From NCBI GenBank assembly GCA_937922085.1, contig CAKZVD010000059.1, positions 1-64,000 of the forward strand: a stretch of 64,000 nucleotides of DNA, read 5' to 3'. Of this stretch, positions 42,651 to 52,546 are shown piece after piece. The position numbers and the translations under genes were made by a program. Below the pieces are notes generated by a model. The model was not told where the DNA came from. It made no database searches and was given only the letters and a program-made list of their open reading frames with translations. Source of the DNA: an uncultured Tenacibaculum sp. GTDB lineage: Bacteria > Bacteroidota > Bacteroidia > Flavobacteriales > Flavobacteriaceae. How positions within the stretch are numbered: position 1 is the first letter of the stretch; each line of letters opens with the position of its first letter.

Positions 42651-43865
42651 ATGAAGAAGTACATCCTATTTTTCTTTTTATTCTTACTTATACTCATCAC
42701 CAAGAGTTGTATAGAGCCTTTTGAAATTGATACTATTGCTTTTAAAGAAAACATTGTAGTTAAAGCTATACTAACAGATGAAGTAAAAAATCATTCTGTA
42801 AAACTATTTCAAACTATTCCTATCGATTCTACAAAAACTATTCCTGTAAAAAATGCTAGAATATCAATTATTGATGATGCAGGAAATACTTATAATTTTC
42901 AAGAAACTGAAGATGGTATTTATACCTCTACTTTTCAGTTTGCAGCACAACCTCTAAAATCATATACTTTAAATATTGAAACTATAGAAGGAATAAGATA
43001 TAAATCAACCCCAGAAAAACTACCATTAAAATCAGAAATAGACGATCTTAATTTTAGTATAGAACTTAATAATGCTGATATTCCTGAACTTGTTATTAAG
43101 GCTAATAGCATTCTTTCAAATAATGAAGGTCAATTTTACAGGTATGAATACGATGAAACTTTTAAAATTAAAGCAAGATATTGGAGCCCTCGAAAAATTA
43201 TAATGGTATCGGATAATCCTTTTAGATTTGAAACAGTTTTAAAAGATCCAAATATTTATGGTAAAGGGTTTTGTTATGGAAATCAAAAATCTAAAACAAT
43301 TTTAATTACTGAAACAAAATCGTTATCAGAAGATCGGGTTTCAAATTTTCCTATTCGATTTATTCCTTTAGATAGTTATATTATAGGAGTAAGATATAGC
43401 CTACTTTTAAAACAATATGTAATCAATAAGAAAACATATGATTATTATGAACTTTTACATAAGTTTTCTGATTCTAATAACATATTTTCTCAAGTACAAT
43501 TAGGAAACATACCTAGTAATATTAAACTAGAAACAAACATCATAGAACATAAAATAGATGGTTTTTTTGAAGTTTCTTCTGTTACTACAAAAAGGTTTTT
43601 TATCAACCGTGAAGATATAACTGAAACCAGTTTTACTAATTATGTTAAACCTTCTGTTTGTAATAATGATCAACCAAATCCATTTATTGTTAATGAATTT
43701 GGAGAGTCACCTCTCTTAGAACATCTAGAGAACGGATACATTTATTTTAACCCTGTAAATATTAATCCTCCTCCTTCAACACACCCATATTTATTAATAG
43801 GGAAGGAATGTGGAGATTGTTCTAGACATGGAAATCCTATTGCTCCAGATTTCTGGATCGATTAA
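42651..43865 (+). CDS. DUF4249 lipoprotein, copy B
   Basis: 404 aa. Lipoprotein signal LFLLILITKSCIEPFE. Body: ENIVVKAILTDEVKNHSVKLFQTIPIDSTKTIPVKNARISI, YRYEYDETFKIKARYWSPRKI, and C-terminal ECGDCSRHGNPIAPDFWID with a CxxC. It resembles the third, broken copy at 45622 more than copy A, sharing for example SVKLFQTIPIDSTKTIPVK. It starts 5 nt after the receptor and ends 14 nt before the MG2-like gene. Confidence 0.88.
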   Translation: MKKYILFFFLFLLILITKSCIEPFEIDTIAFKENIVVKAILTDEVKNHSVKLFQTIPIDSTKTIPVKNARISIIDDAGNTYNFQETEDGIYTSTFQFAAQPLKSYTLNIETIEGIRYKSTPEKLPLKSEIDDLNFSIELNNADIPELVIKANSILSNNEGQFYRYEYDETFKIKARYWSPRKIIMVSDNPFRFETVLKDPNIYGKGFCYGNQKSKTILITETKSLSEDRVSNFPIRFIPLDSYIIGVRYSLLLKQYVINKKTYDYYELLHKFSDSNNIFSQVQLGNIPSNIKLETNIIEHKIDGFFEVSSVTTKRFFINREDITETSFTNYVKPSVCNNDQPNPFIVNEFGESPLLEHLENGYIYFNPVNINPPPSTHPYLLIGKECGDCSRHGNPIAPDFWID

Positions 43866-43879
43866 AACACTATCAATCA

Positions 43880-45541
43880 ATGAAAAAAATAATATTCATC
43901 ATAATAACATTCCTCTTTACAAGGAGCTTTTCTCAATTAAACTATGCTTTAATTTCTGAAAATATTGAAAGACTTCCTAAAGAACAAATACATCTACATT
44001 ACAATAATGAATTTTTGCTTACTGGAGAAACACTATACTATAAAGCATACTGCCTAGATGATACTGATAAATTTTCATCTTATAGTAAAATCGCTTATCT
44101 TGAATTAAAGTCTTCTAATAATAAAACTATCATCAAACAAAAGATAAATTTAAAAAACGGTGGTGGTTCTGGTGATTTTTTCATTAATACAACTATAAAA
44201 ACTGGGGTTTATAAATTATTATGCTATACACAATGGATGAAAAACTATAAAAGTTACTTTGAAAAAAATATTTTTATACTAAATCCTTCTTCTTATAAAT
44301 TAACCAATAAAACTACTTCTAAAAAAGTATCTCCAATTTTACCTCCTCTAAACAATAGTAACTTAGTTTTAACTAAATCTACCTATAAGAAAAGAGAAAA
44401 AGTTACTTTAAATCTTAAAAAAATTAGTTCTAAATATCAAGGTGATTATTCTATTTCTATTAAACGAAAAAACAACTTTCATCTTCCTTTAAATAAAAGC
44501 ATTTCAAATTTTAAATTAAAAAATAAAACTCCTAAAAACATTTTCTACTTACCAGAACTTAGAGGTGCTTTAATTCATGGAAAAATAAACGCTAGAGATT
44601 CTTCTAATATTTCTGGTTTAAGAATAGCTTTATCTATCAATAGTAATCACTTACCTTTAATAGCTACAACAAATAATTCTGGTGAATTCTATTTTAATAT
44701 AACAAATTTAAATGCCAATAAAATTTATATTCAAATTCTCGAATCTAATAGCTCTAATTACGAAATAAAAATAATAGAAAATGAAAATCTTAAACAAAAA
44801 GACTTCAACTACCCTACTATTAAGCTTAATCAGAAAATAATAAATGATATTGAAAATAGAATTCTATACTCACAAATAGAAAATGCGTATTACTCAGTTA
44901 AAAAAGACACTTTACTAACATCCCAAATTAAAGATTTCTTATTAGAAAATAAAAAGACTACCTATAAATTAGATGATTATAAAAGGTTTAAAACTCTAAA
45001 AGAAACTTTAATTGAAATAATAGAAAAAATAAATATCTCTAAAAAGAATAATCAATATACAATTTCAATACAAACAACAAATGCTATTGAAACAAGTAAT
45101 ATTAGTAACATACCTTCATTACTTATTGTAGACGGACACATTATAAACAATCTTAAAAATTTTATTGACTTTGATTCTAGAAAAATTAACACTATTTCAA
45201 TTATTAATGATAAGTATTTTTACGGGTATTCTATGTACAAAGGAATTATTTATATAGAAACTTTTAAAAAGAATTACTTTCCTAATTATAAAGAAATAAA
45301 GGAGTTTAAAGTAACAGAAATGCAACCTCAAAAAAAATATTTTTTTCAAAGACATGATATAGAGAATAAAAGAATTCCTGATTTTAGATCTTTTTTATAT
45401 TGGAATCCTAATATAAATACAACTCAAAAAGAAATTACATTCTATACTTCAAATGTAATTGGTGATTTCGAAATTGATTTACAAGGGTATTCTAAAGAAG
45501 GAAAGTTAATTCATTTAAAACAAACATTTTCTGTTCAATAA
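43880..45541 (+). CDS. MG2-like exported protein, copy B
   Basis: 553 aa, signal peptide KKIIFIIITFLFTRSFSQ. Same domain order as copy A: EQIHLHYNNEFLLTGETLYYKAYCLD, GVYKLLCYTQWMKN, LIHGKINARDSSNISGLRIALSI, LDDYKRFKTLKETLIEII, SLLIVDGHII, and a conserved end FYTSNVIGDFEIDLQGYSKEGKLIHLKQTFSV. Exported by the general pathway; an outer-membrane or surface location is likely from context. No enzyme motif seen. Confidence 0.75.
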   Translation: MKKIIFIIITFLFTRSFSQLNYALISENIERLPKEQIHLHYNNEFLLTGETLYYKAYCLDDTDKFSSYSKIAYLELKSSNNKTIIKQKINLKNGGGSGDFFINTTIKTGVYKLLCYTQWMKNYKSYFEKNIFILNPSSYKLTNKTTSKKVSPILPPLNNSNLVLTKSTYKKREKVTLNLKKISSKYQGDYSISIKRKNNFHLPLNKSISNFKLKNKTPKNIFYLPELRGALIHGKINARDSSNISGLRIALSINSNHLPLIATTNNSGEFYFNITNLNANKIYIQILESNSSNYEIKIIENENLKQKDFNYPTIKLNQKIINDIENRILYSQIENAYYSVKKDTLLTSQIKDFLLENKKTTYKLDDYKRFKTLKETLIEIIEKINISKKNNQYTISIQTTNAIETSNISNIPSLLIVDGHIINNLKNFIDFDSRKINTISIINDKYFYGYSMYKGIIYIETFKKNYFPNYKEIKEFKVTEMQPQKKYFFQRHDIENKRIPDFRSFLYWNPNINTTQKEITFYTSNVIGDFEIDLQGYSKEGKLIHLKQTFSVQ

Positions 45542-45621
45542 ATTAAACAACATCTCTAACAAACAGACAATTATAATACTAAAAGATAAAAACATCTATC
45601 ATATTATAATTTTAAAACATT

Positions 45622-46820
45622 ATGAAAAAACATATAATTCTTTTCATTCTATGCATAATTATGTTAATTAAAGGTTGTATTGAACCTTTTGAGATTGTTA
45701 ATACTACATTTACTAAAAATATAGTTGTTAAAGCAATATTAACGAATGAAATAAAAAAGCATTCAGTAAAATTATTTCAAACCATTCCTATAGATTCTAC
45801 AAAAACTATTCCTGTGAAAAATGCCATTGTAAGGATTATTGATGACACAGGAATTACTTATAATTTTCAAGAAACTGAAGATGGTATTTATACTTCTACT
45901 TCTCCATTTGCTGCGCAACCTGTAAAATCCTATATTTTAAAAATTAAAGCTATAGAAGGTATCGAGTATAGTTCAACACCAGAACAACTCCCCTCAACTT
46001 CTGAAATAAAAAATCTTAGTTATAAGATAGAAATTAATGATTCAAATATTTCAGAACTAGTTATTAAAGCAAATAGTAAACTATCAAATAATGAAGGTCA
46101 ATATTATAGATATGAATATGACGAAACCTATAAAATTAAAATACCTTATTGGACACCGCGAAAAATTATAATTGTGTCTGCAGTCCCCCTTATGAGTTCA
46201 AATTAGTTCAAAAAGATCCAAACGAACATGGTATAGGCTTTTGCTATGGAAATCAAAAATCTAAAAAAGTTCTTATTACCGAAACAAAATCATTATCTGA
46301 AGATCGTGTTCGTGGTTTTCCTGTTAGAGCTATTCCTTTAGATAGTTATGTTATTGGTATGCGGTATAGTCTTCTTTTAAAACAATATGTTATTAATAAA
46401 AAAACGTATGATTATTACGAGTTGTTGGGTAAATTTTCTGACTCCAACAATATATTTTCTCAAGTTCAACTAGGTAATATACCGAGTAATATTAAATCAG
46501 AAATAAACCCTATAAAAAATAAAGTAGATGGTTTTTTTGAAGTTTCTTCAGTAACTACTAAAAGATTTTTTATTAATCGTGAAGATATAACTACCCCTCA
46601 TTATACCAATTATGTAACTCGTGCTTTTTGTAATGATAGACCAATTCCTGTTCCTGTAGATCAATATGGGAACTCACCTCTTCTAAAACTATTAGAAGAT
46701 GGTTATATTTTCTTTGATATTCCTCCTTCTAGTTCCTTTCCATATATATTAATAGGAAAAGAATGTGGAGATTGTTCTAGGTTTGGGAAACCTATAGCTC
46801 CTGATTTTTGGGTTGATTAA
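45622..46820 (+). pseudogene. Third DUF4249 lipoprotein copy, frameshifted in a C5 run
   Basis: The first part (45622-46206) encodes the lipoprotein signal (FILCIIMLIKGCIEPFE) and the DUF4249 body up to ..YWTPRKIIIVSAVP. It then goes out of frame into LMSSN and a stop. The second part (from 46149 in the -1 frame) continues PYEFKLVQKDPNEHGIGFCYG to the conserved APDFWVD end. Adding one base in the C run at 46185-46189 restores a full ~400-aa protein. It is most like copy B. It lies 80 nt after the MG2-like gene without receptor or MG2 copies of its own, so it looks like a duplicate of only the lipoprotein gene. Confidence 0.85.
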
Positions 46821-47011
46821 ATATTATAAAAAACTAAATAAACTATACTCAAAAAAGAAGTAATTTAGATATTAAACACAATTAATATTTTAATCATTTG
46901 TTTTCAATAACTTTCTAAAAAAAGTAAATCAACTCCCCTAAAAATAATTTTCTATTAAGTTAATTAAAAATCTAAAAATTTAATGGTACTTTTTTGTTTA
47001 CATTTATAGTC

Positions 47012-47596
47012 ATGAATTTTTTAGCCCATTTATACTTATCTCCTAACAATACAGAAATAATGATTGGTAATTTTATTGCTGATCATGTGCGGGGTAATAA
47101 ATTCAATCATTTACCAGATAACATTCAGAAAGGTATTCAATTACATCGAAAAATAGATACGTTTACAGATGCTCATGAAACAGTCAGAATTAGTAAACGC
47201 CGATTACATGAACGATATGGTCATTATGATGGGGTAATTATTGATATTTTTTACGATCACTTCTTAGCTAAAAATTGGAGTAATTACTCACAAATTCCAT
47301 TAGATATTTTTTCACAAAGTGTGTATAAAATGCTACATGATAATATTGCTATTTTACCAGAAAAAACGAAAGAAATTCTTCCTTATATGAAACAATATGA
47401 TTGGTTATATAACTATCAATTTATTAACGGAATGAAAGATGTGTTAAATGGAATGAATAGACGTACTAAAGGTAAATCTCAAATGAATTTAGCCATTGAA
47501 GATTTACAGCTATATTATACCGACTTAGAAAATGATTTTAACAGTTTTATTATTGAAATTAATAATTTTATTCAATTAGAGATTCCTAAATTATGA
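47012..47596 (+). CDS. acpH: Acyl-carrier-protein phosphodiesterase
   Basis: 194 aa from the ATG at 47012, which places the conserved start NFLAHLYLSPN at residue 2; the track's start adds six residues. AcpH removes the 4'-phosphopantetheine from ACP. The HD-like metal motifs are present: MIGNFIADHVRGNKF, QLHRKIDTFTDAHETVR, YDGVIIDIFYDHFLA. Length fits the family (about 195 aa). The stop overlaps the ggt start by 4 bp, so the two are co-transcribed. Confidence 0.88.
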   Translation: MNFLAHLYLSPNNTEIMIGNFIADHVRGNKFNHLPDNIQKGIQLHRKIDTFTDAHETVRISKRRLHERYGHYDGVIIDIFYDHFLAKNWSNYSQIPLDIFSQSVYKMLHDNIAILPEKTKEILPYMKQYDWLYNYQFINGMKDVLNGMNRRTKGKSQMNLAIEDLQLYYTDLENDFNSFIIEINNFIQLEIPKL

Positions 47597-49275
47597 GAAT
47601 ACGTATCTTACTACTACTTCCTTTATTCTTTTTAATAAAATGTAAAACAAAAATACCAGAAATTGGTGTTACCAGTGAAAAAGCAATGGTGGTTTCTGCG
47701 CGCGAAGAAGCTTCTAAGATTGGTATCGCTATTTTACAAAAAGGAGGAAATGCTTTTGATGCTATGGTAGCAACAGAATTAGCTTTAGCAGTTGCCTATC
47801 CATATGCTGGTAATCTTGGCGGTGGTGGATTTATGGTTTACAGAAAGAATAATGGCGAAATAGGTGCACTTGATTATAGAGAAAAAGCTCCTTTAGCTGC
47901 TACTCATAATATGTATTTAGACTCTATTGGTAATGTTATTGAAGGGAAAAGTATATTAGGAGCTATGGCAGTTGGTGTTCCAGGAACCATTGCTGGAGTT
48001 TTTGAAGCTCATAAAAAATTTGGTTCATTAGCTATTAAAGATATTATACAACCAGTAATAAATTTAGCTAAAAAAGGGGTGATAGTTACCGAAAAACAAG
48101 AAAAAAGGATAAAAAAACACCAACCAAACTTTTTAAAAGTAAACAAAAACCCCATTTTATTCGATAAAGCATGGAAAGAAGGAGATACCATAAAGTACAA
48201 TGCGCTCGCAAAAACTCTTATTAAAATTCAACAAAACGGACGCGATGAATTTTACAAAGGTGAAACTGCAAAAAAACTAGCGCAATTTATTCAACAGAAT
48301 GGTGGAATTATTACAGAAGAAGATCTTGCAAACTATAAAGCAAAATGGAGAACTCCTATTACTTTTAAATACGATGATTTAAAAATTATATCTATGGCTC
48401 CTCCATCTAGTGGTGGTATTTGCTTAGCTCAAATAATGAAAGCTATTGAACCTTATGACATAGATGTTTATGGTCATAATTCAGTAAAAACAATTCAGAC
48501 AATTACAGAAGCAGAAAGAAGAGCATATGCCGATAGAAGTCATTTTTTAGGAGATCCTGATTTTGTTAAAATTCCTATCAAAAAATTAATTAGTGAAGAA
48601 TATGCTACAGAAAGAATGTCAAATTTTTCATTTGAAACACCTACCTCATCAACAGCTATATCACATGGTACTGTTAATTTTTTAGAAAGTACAGAAACTA
48701 CCCACTACTCTATCGTAGATCAATTTGGTAACGCTGTTTCTGTAACAACTACACTAAATGCTGCTTATGGTTCTAAACTATATGCTTCTGAATTAGGTTT
48801 CTTTTTAAATAATGAAATGGATGATTTTAGTAGTAAACCTGGTGTTCCAAATATGTTTGGACTTATTGGTGCAGAAGCGAATAAAATTGAACCTGAAAAA
48901 AGAATGTTAAGTTCTATGACTCCAACTATTGTTGAAAAAGACAATAAACTATTTATGGTAGTAGGTACTCCTGGCGGTTCAACGATTATTACTTCTGTAT
49001 TGCAAACTATTTTAAATGTTCATGAATATAAAATGGGAATGCAAGAAGCCGTAAATCAACCTCGTTTTCATCATCAATGGTTACCTGATGATATTAAAAT
49101 GGAACCTAATGGTTTTTCAAAAGATGTGAGAGTCAAACTAAAACAATTAGGATATATATTAGACGAAACTAACTCTCCCGTTATTGGTAAAGTAGATGCT
49201 ATTCTAGTATTACCTAGCGGAAAATTAGAAGGTGGTGCAGATCATCGTGGAGATGATAAAGCTATCGGTTTTTAA
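47593..49275 (+). CDS. ggt: Gamma-glutamyltransferase (glutathione hydrolase)
   Basis: 560 aa precursor, exported as a likely lipoprotein (LLLPLFFLIKCKTK). GGT cleaves gamma-glutamyl bonds of glutathione and related peptides in the periplasm. Family marks: EEASKIGIAILQKGGNAFDAMVATELALAV, GNLGGGGFMVYR, the self-cleavage site with the catalytic Thr at STETTHYSIVDQFGNAVSVTTTLN, and the C-terminal SMTPTIVEKDNKLFMVVGTPGGSTI. It starts inside the acpH stop codon overlap (ATGA). A normal full-length enzyme. Confidence 0.94.
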   Translation: MRIRILLLLPLFFLIKCKTKIPEIGVTSEKAMVVSAREEASKIGIAILQKGGNAFDAMVATELALAVAYPYAGNLGGGGFMVYRKNNGEIGALDYREKAPLAATHNMYLDSIGNVIEGKSILGAMAVGVPGTIAGVFEAHKKFGSLAIKDIIQPVINLAKKGVIVTEKQEKRIKKHQPNFLKVNKNPILFDKAWKEGDTIKYNALAKTLIKIQQNGRDEFYKGETAKKLAQFIQQNGGIITEEDLANYKAKWRTPITFKYDDLKIISMAPPSSGGICLAQIMKAIEPYDIDVYGHNSVKTIQTITEAERRAYADRSHFLGDPDFVKIPIKKLISEEYATERMSNFSFETPTSSTAISHGTVNFLESTETTHYSIVDQFGNAVSVTTTLNAAYGSKLYASELGFFLNNEMDDFSSKPGVPNMFGLIGAEANKIEPEKRMLSSMTPTIVEKDNKLFMVVGTPGGSTIITSVLQTILNVHEYKMGMQEAVNQPRFHHQWLPDDIKMEPNGFSKDVRVKLKQLGYILDETNSPVIGKVDAILVLPSGKLEGGADHRGDDKAIGF

Positions 49276-49327
49276 TCTACTTAAAGAATAATTATCCTAG
49301 ACTAATACTTTTATAAAAACCTCAATT

Positions 49328-50347
49328 ATGAATCTAAAAAAAGAAATAATTAACGCTACTTCAGAATATTTTGAAGACAATCTTGATTTCTTAAAACTAT
49401 CTAATACTTCAAAAAAGTATAAAAGTATTTTGGAGAAAATTAGTGATCAAAATATGGATATTGAAAAAGGTAGAAATGATATTTATTTTGACAACGGAAA
49501 AGCCTTAGGCACCTTATGGGCAGCTCTTTGCTTAGATGACATATCTAGAACAAGACAATTCATTAGAGGTATAGATAAGGCTATTAAAGATAAAATTCAT
49601 TCTCAAAAACCATTACATATTTTATATGCCGGTACAGGTCCTTATGCTACTCTAATCTTACCTTTTATTTTTAGATATTCTAACCAAGATATAAAATACA
49701 CTTTCCTCGAAATAAACCCTTTTAGTTTTAAAATGTTACAAAAACTAATTTTAAAATTGGGTTTAGAAGATTATGATATCACTTTAGTTAATGAAGATGC
49801 CACCAAGTATCAAATAGATCCTAAAAATGAACCTGATATTATTATTAGTGAAACCATGCAAAATGCTTTGGTTAAAGAGCAACAAGTTCCTATTTTCTTA
49901 AACTTAATGAATCAAATAAAAAGGGATGTTATATTTATACCTGAAAAAATTGAGCTTTCTATTGGCTTCAATAAAGCTGGAGTATCAATAGAAGCACCTA
50001 AAGAAGAACGCTTTCATAAAGAGATAGCTGTATTTGAAGTTAGTAAAGAAGCTGTTTTTCCTTTAAATCAAGTAAAAAAACAAACTGTAGAAGAATTTTC
50101 TTTTGAAAAAAAACAAATTGTAATCGAAAATGAAAAACTAAAAGGGTTTAATCATTTATTAATGATTACAGAGATTCAGGTGTATAAGGACGAAAAAATT
50201 AAGATAAATGATAGTGGACTAACAACTCCTATATTCATTAAAGATATTCCAGAAAATTTAAAAAGTTCCATTGTAATTGATACACAATACCAAATTTCTT
50301 CTGAACCTAAATTGGATTATAAAATAACTTTTTCAGATACGTTATAA
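49328..50347 (+). CDS. SAM-dependent methyltransferase, PRMT-like
   Basis: 339 aa. The first ~95 residues are helical. From ~95 the Rossmann SAM site is LHILYAGTGPYATLILPFIFR (motif I), TFLEINPFSFKMLQKL (acidic loop), VNEDATKYQ, and PDIIISETMQNALVKEQQVP. The motif S-E-T-M with flanking acidic residues recalls the double-E loop of protein arginine methyltransferases (SEWMG). The C-terminal ~120 residues are beta-rich (FNHLLMITEIQVYKDE), like a PRMT barrel. Substrate unknown; it could also modify a small molecule. It is 52 nt after ggt with no clear promoter. Confidence 0.65.
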   Translation: MNLKKEIINATSEYFEDNLDFLKLSNTSKKYKSILEKISDQNMDIEKGRNDIYFDNGKALGTLWAALCLDDISRTRQFIRGIDKAIKDKIHSQKPLHILYAGTGPYATLILPFIFRYSNQDIKYTFLEINPFSFKMLQKLILKLGLEDYDITLVNEDATKYQIDPKNEPDIIISETMQNALVKEQQVPIFLNLMNQIKRDVIFIPEKIELSIGFNKAGVSIEAPKEERFHKEIAVFEVSKEAVFPLNQVKKQTVEEFSFEKKQIVIENEKLKGFNHLLMITEIQVYKDEKIKINDSGLTTPIFIKDIPENLKSSIVIDTQYQISSEPKLDYKITFSDTL

Positions 50348-50433
50348 GTAGTTGTGAAACTTTGTTTTTATTCTTGTAAGAGACTAGCACAATAATTCTG
50401 AAACCAACACTTTTTATACAAATTCAATAATGT

Positions 50434-50441
50434 ATCTTTGC
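50434..50441 (+). promoter_or_regulatory. Bacteroidetes -7 element (TATCTTTG) of smpB
   Basis: TAnnTTTG match 21 nt before the smpB ATG at 50462. Confidence 0.55.
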
Positions 50442-50461
50442 TTTAAATTGTTGAAGATTTT

Positions 50462-50920
50462 ATGCAGAAAAAAATTAACATAAAAAATAAAAAAGCTCGT
50501 TTTGAGTACGAAATAATAGATAAATATACCGCAGGTATACAATTAACAGGTACCGAAATAAAATCTATACGTCAAAGTAAAGCGAGAATAACAGAGAGTT
50601 TTTGTGAATTTAATGATCGTGGAGAACTGTTTGTTATCAACATGTATATTGAAGAATATGCTTTTGGTAATCATTACAATCACAATCCTAAAAGTGAAAG
50701 AAGACTGTTATTAAATAAACAGGAGTTAAAAAAATTAGCCAGAGAAGTAGAAGCTAAAGGAAATACAATTGTTCCTTTACGATTATTCTTAAATGAAAAT
50801 GGTTGGGCTAAGTTAGAAGTTGCTTTAGCTAAAGGTAAAAAAACGCATGATAAGCGTGAAACAATGAAAGACCGAGATAATAAACGTGATTTAGCACGTA
50901 TTAAAAAGAATTTTGGATAA
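50462..50920 (+). CDS. smpB: SsrA-binding protein SmpB
   Basis: 152 aa, full length. Binds tmRNA and brings it to stalled ribosomes for trans-translation. Seen: NKKARFEYEIIDKYTAGIQLTGTEIKSIRQSKARITESFC, FVINMYIEEYAFGNHYNHNP, RRLLLNKQELKKL, PLRLFLNENGWAKLEVALAKGKKTHDKRETMKDRDNKRDLAR, and a basic tail. maf follows with no gap, so the two share a transcript. No ssrA gene is visible in the window. Confidence 0.97.
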   Translation: MQKKINIKNKKARFEYEIIDKYTAGIQLTGTEIKSIRQSKARITESFCEFNDRGELFVINMYIEEYAFGNHYNHNPKSERRLLLNKQELKKLAREVEAKGNTIVPLRLFLNENGWAKLEVALAKGKKTHDKRETMKDRDNKRDLARIKKNFG

Positions 50921-51502
50921 ATGCTAACACAAAAACTATCTAAATTTAATATTATACTTGCTTCTGGTTCTCCTAGACGTCAACAATTTTTTAAAGATTT
51001 AAAATTAAATTTTGAAATACGTTTAAAAGAAATCGAAGAAATATTTCCTGAAGACTTAAAAGCTGAAGAAATCACAGATTTTTTAGCTGATCTAAAATCA
51101 AAACCTTTCGATGGAGAATTAACCAACAATGATTTATTAATTACTTCAGATACTATTGTCTGGTTAAAGAATAAAGCTTTAGGAAAACCGAAAGATTACA
51201 ATGATGCTTTCACTATGCTAGAAAGTTTATCTAATAAAGAACATCAAGTAATTACTTCTGTTAGTATTAAAAGTAAAAACTTTCAGAAAATTATTAATGA
51301 TACTACGAATGTTTCTTTTAAAAAACTAACAAAAGAAGAAATCGATTTTTATATAACCAACTATAAACCTTATGATAAAGCAGGGGCTTATGGAATTCAG
51401 GAATGGATTGGTAAAATAGGGATTAATAAAATTGAAGGTAGTTACTTTAATGTTATGGGCTTACCCGTACATAAATTATATAAAGAATTAATGAATTTAT
51501 AG
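50921..51502 (+). CDS. maf: Maf-family nucleotide pyrophosphatase
   Basis: 193 aa. Hydrolyses non-canonical or modified nucleoside triphosphates (dTTP/UTP type in this branch). N-terminal signature [16 protein letters not shown]. The catalytic part [30 protein letters not shown] carries the conserved Asp and the KP, followed by HQVITSVSI and [36 protein letters not shown]. Starts right after smpB and ends before the transketolase promoter. Confidence 0.92.
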   Translation: MLTQKLSKFNIILASGSPRRQQFFKDLKLNFEIRLKEIEEIFPEDLKAEEITDFLADLKSKPFDGELTNNDLLITSDTIVWLKNKALGKPKDYNDAFTMLESLSNKEHQVITSVSIKSKNFQKIINDTTNVSFKKLTKEEIDFYITNYKPYDKAGAYGIQEWIGKIGINKIEGSYFNVMGLPVHKLYKELMNL

Positions 51503-51522
51503 TTTCTTTTTGCTTAAAAGAT

Positions 51523-51530
51523 TATTTTTG
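51523..51530 (+). promoter_or_regulatory. Bacteroidetes -7 element (TATTTTTG)
   Basis: Lies after the track's TTG start (51510) and 22 nt before the ATG at 51552, so the ATG is the supported start of the transketolase half. Confidence 0.5.
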
Positions 51531-51551
51531 GGCAGAATTTACAACACAACA

Positions 51552-52502
51552 ATGAAAAAATATACATTTACAGAAAAAAAAGACACCCGCTCTGGCTTTG
51601 GTGATGGTTTAACTGAGTTAGGGAAAACAAACCCTAATGTGGTTGCTTTATGTGCTGATTTAACAGGTTCATTAAAAATGAATGAATTCGAAAAAAATCA
51701 TCCAGAACGTTTTTTTCAAGTAGGAATTGCAGAAGCTAATATGATGGGTATTGCTGCTGGTTTAACCATAGGTGGAAAAATACCATTTACAGGAACCTTC
51801 GCTAACTTTTCAACAGGTCGTGTATATGATCAAATTAGACAATCTATAGCTTATTCTAATAAAAATGTAAAAGTTTGTGCTTCTCATGCTGGTTTAACTT
51901 TAGGTGAAGATGGTGCTACACACCAAATTTTAGAAGATATTGGGTTAATGAAAATGTTACCTGGTATGACAGTTATTAATACTTGTGATTATAACCAAAC
52001 AAAAGCAGCTACTATTGCTATTGCAGAATATGATGGTCCTGTTTACTTACGTTTTGGTAGACCAAAAGTTCCTGTATTTATGCCTACTGATAAATTTGAA
52101 ATTGGAAAAGCCGTAAAATTAACAGAAGGAACAGATGTAACTATTGTTGCTACTGGTCATTTAGTTTGGGAATCATTACAAGCTGCTGAACAATTAGAAA
52201 AAGAAGGTATTAGTGCTGAAGTAATTAATATTCACACTATTAAACCTTTAGATGAAGAGGCTATTTTAGCTTCTGTTGCTAAAACTAAATGTATTGTTAC
52301 TGCTGAAGAACATAATAAATTTGGTGGTTTAGGTGAAAGCGTTGCTCGTTGTTTAGCTACAAACAATCCTACTCCTCAAGAATTTGTTGCTGTAAACGAT
52401 AGTTTTGGAGAATCTGCTACACCCGCAGAATTAATGAAAAAATATAAAATTAATGACGAAGCAGTAGTTGAAGCTGCAAAGAAAGTTATTAAAAGAAAAT
52501 AA
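51552..52502 (+). CDS. Transketolase, C-terminal subunit
   Basis: 316 aa from the ATG at 51552. This is the pyrimidine-binding and C-terminal half of transketolase, as in two-subunit enzymes. Seen: [63 protein letters not shown] (with the ThDP-activating Glu), [35 protein letters not shown], and the C-terminal [20 protein letters not shown]. The N-terminal thiamine/Mg half is not next to it; only maf lies upstream. Transfers two-carbon units in the non-oxidative pentose phosphate route when joined with its partner. Confidence 0.9.
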   Translation: MKKYTFTEKKDTRSGFGDGLTELGKTNPNVVALCADLTGSLKMNEFEKNHPERFFQVGIAEANMMGIAAGLTIGGKIPFTGTFANFSTGRVYDQIRQSIAYSNKNVKVCASHAGLTLGEDGATHQILEDIGLMKMLPGMTVINTCDYNQTKAATIAIAEYDGPVYLRFGRPKVPVFMPTDKFEIGKAVKLTEGTDVTIVATGHLVWESLQAAEQLEKEGISAEVINIHTIKPLDEEAILASVAKTKCIVTAEEHNKFGGLGESVARCLATNNPTPQEFVAVNDSFGESATPAELMKKYKINDEAVVEAAKKVIKRK

Positions 52503-52546
52503 ATTGACTATTAAAACGTTTTAATTTAAGTAAATATTAAAAAACC

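Larger units (their letters stand above)
39212..45541 (+). repeat. Duplicated four-gene operon, copy B
   Basis: Same order as copy A, with gaps of 5, 5 and 14 nt. The receptors align along their whole length, with shared runs such as FQYIHRLNNNTTATPIDTW. Confidence 0.85.
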
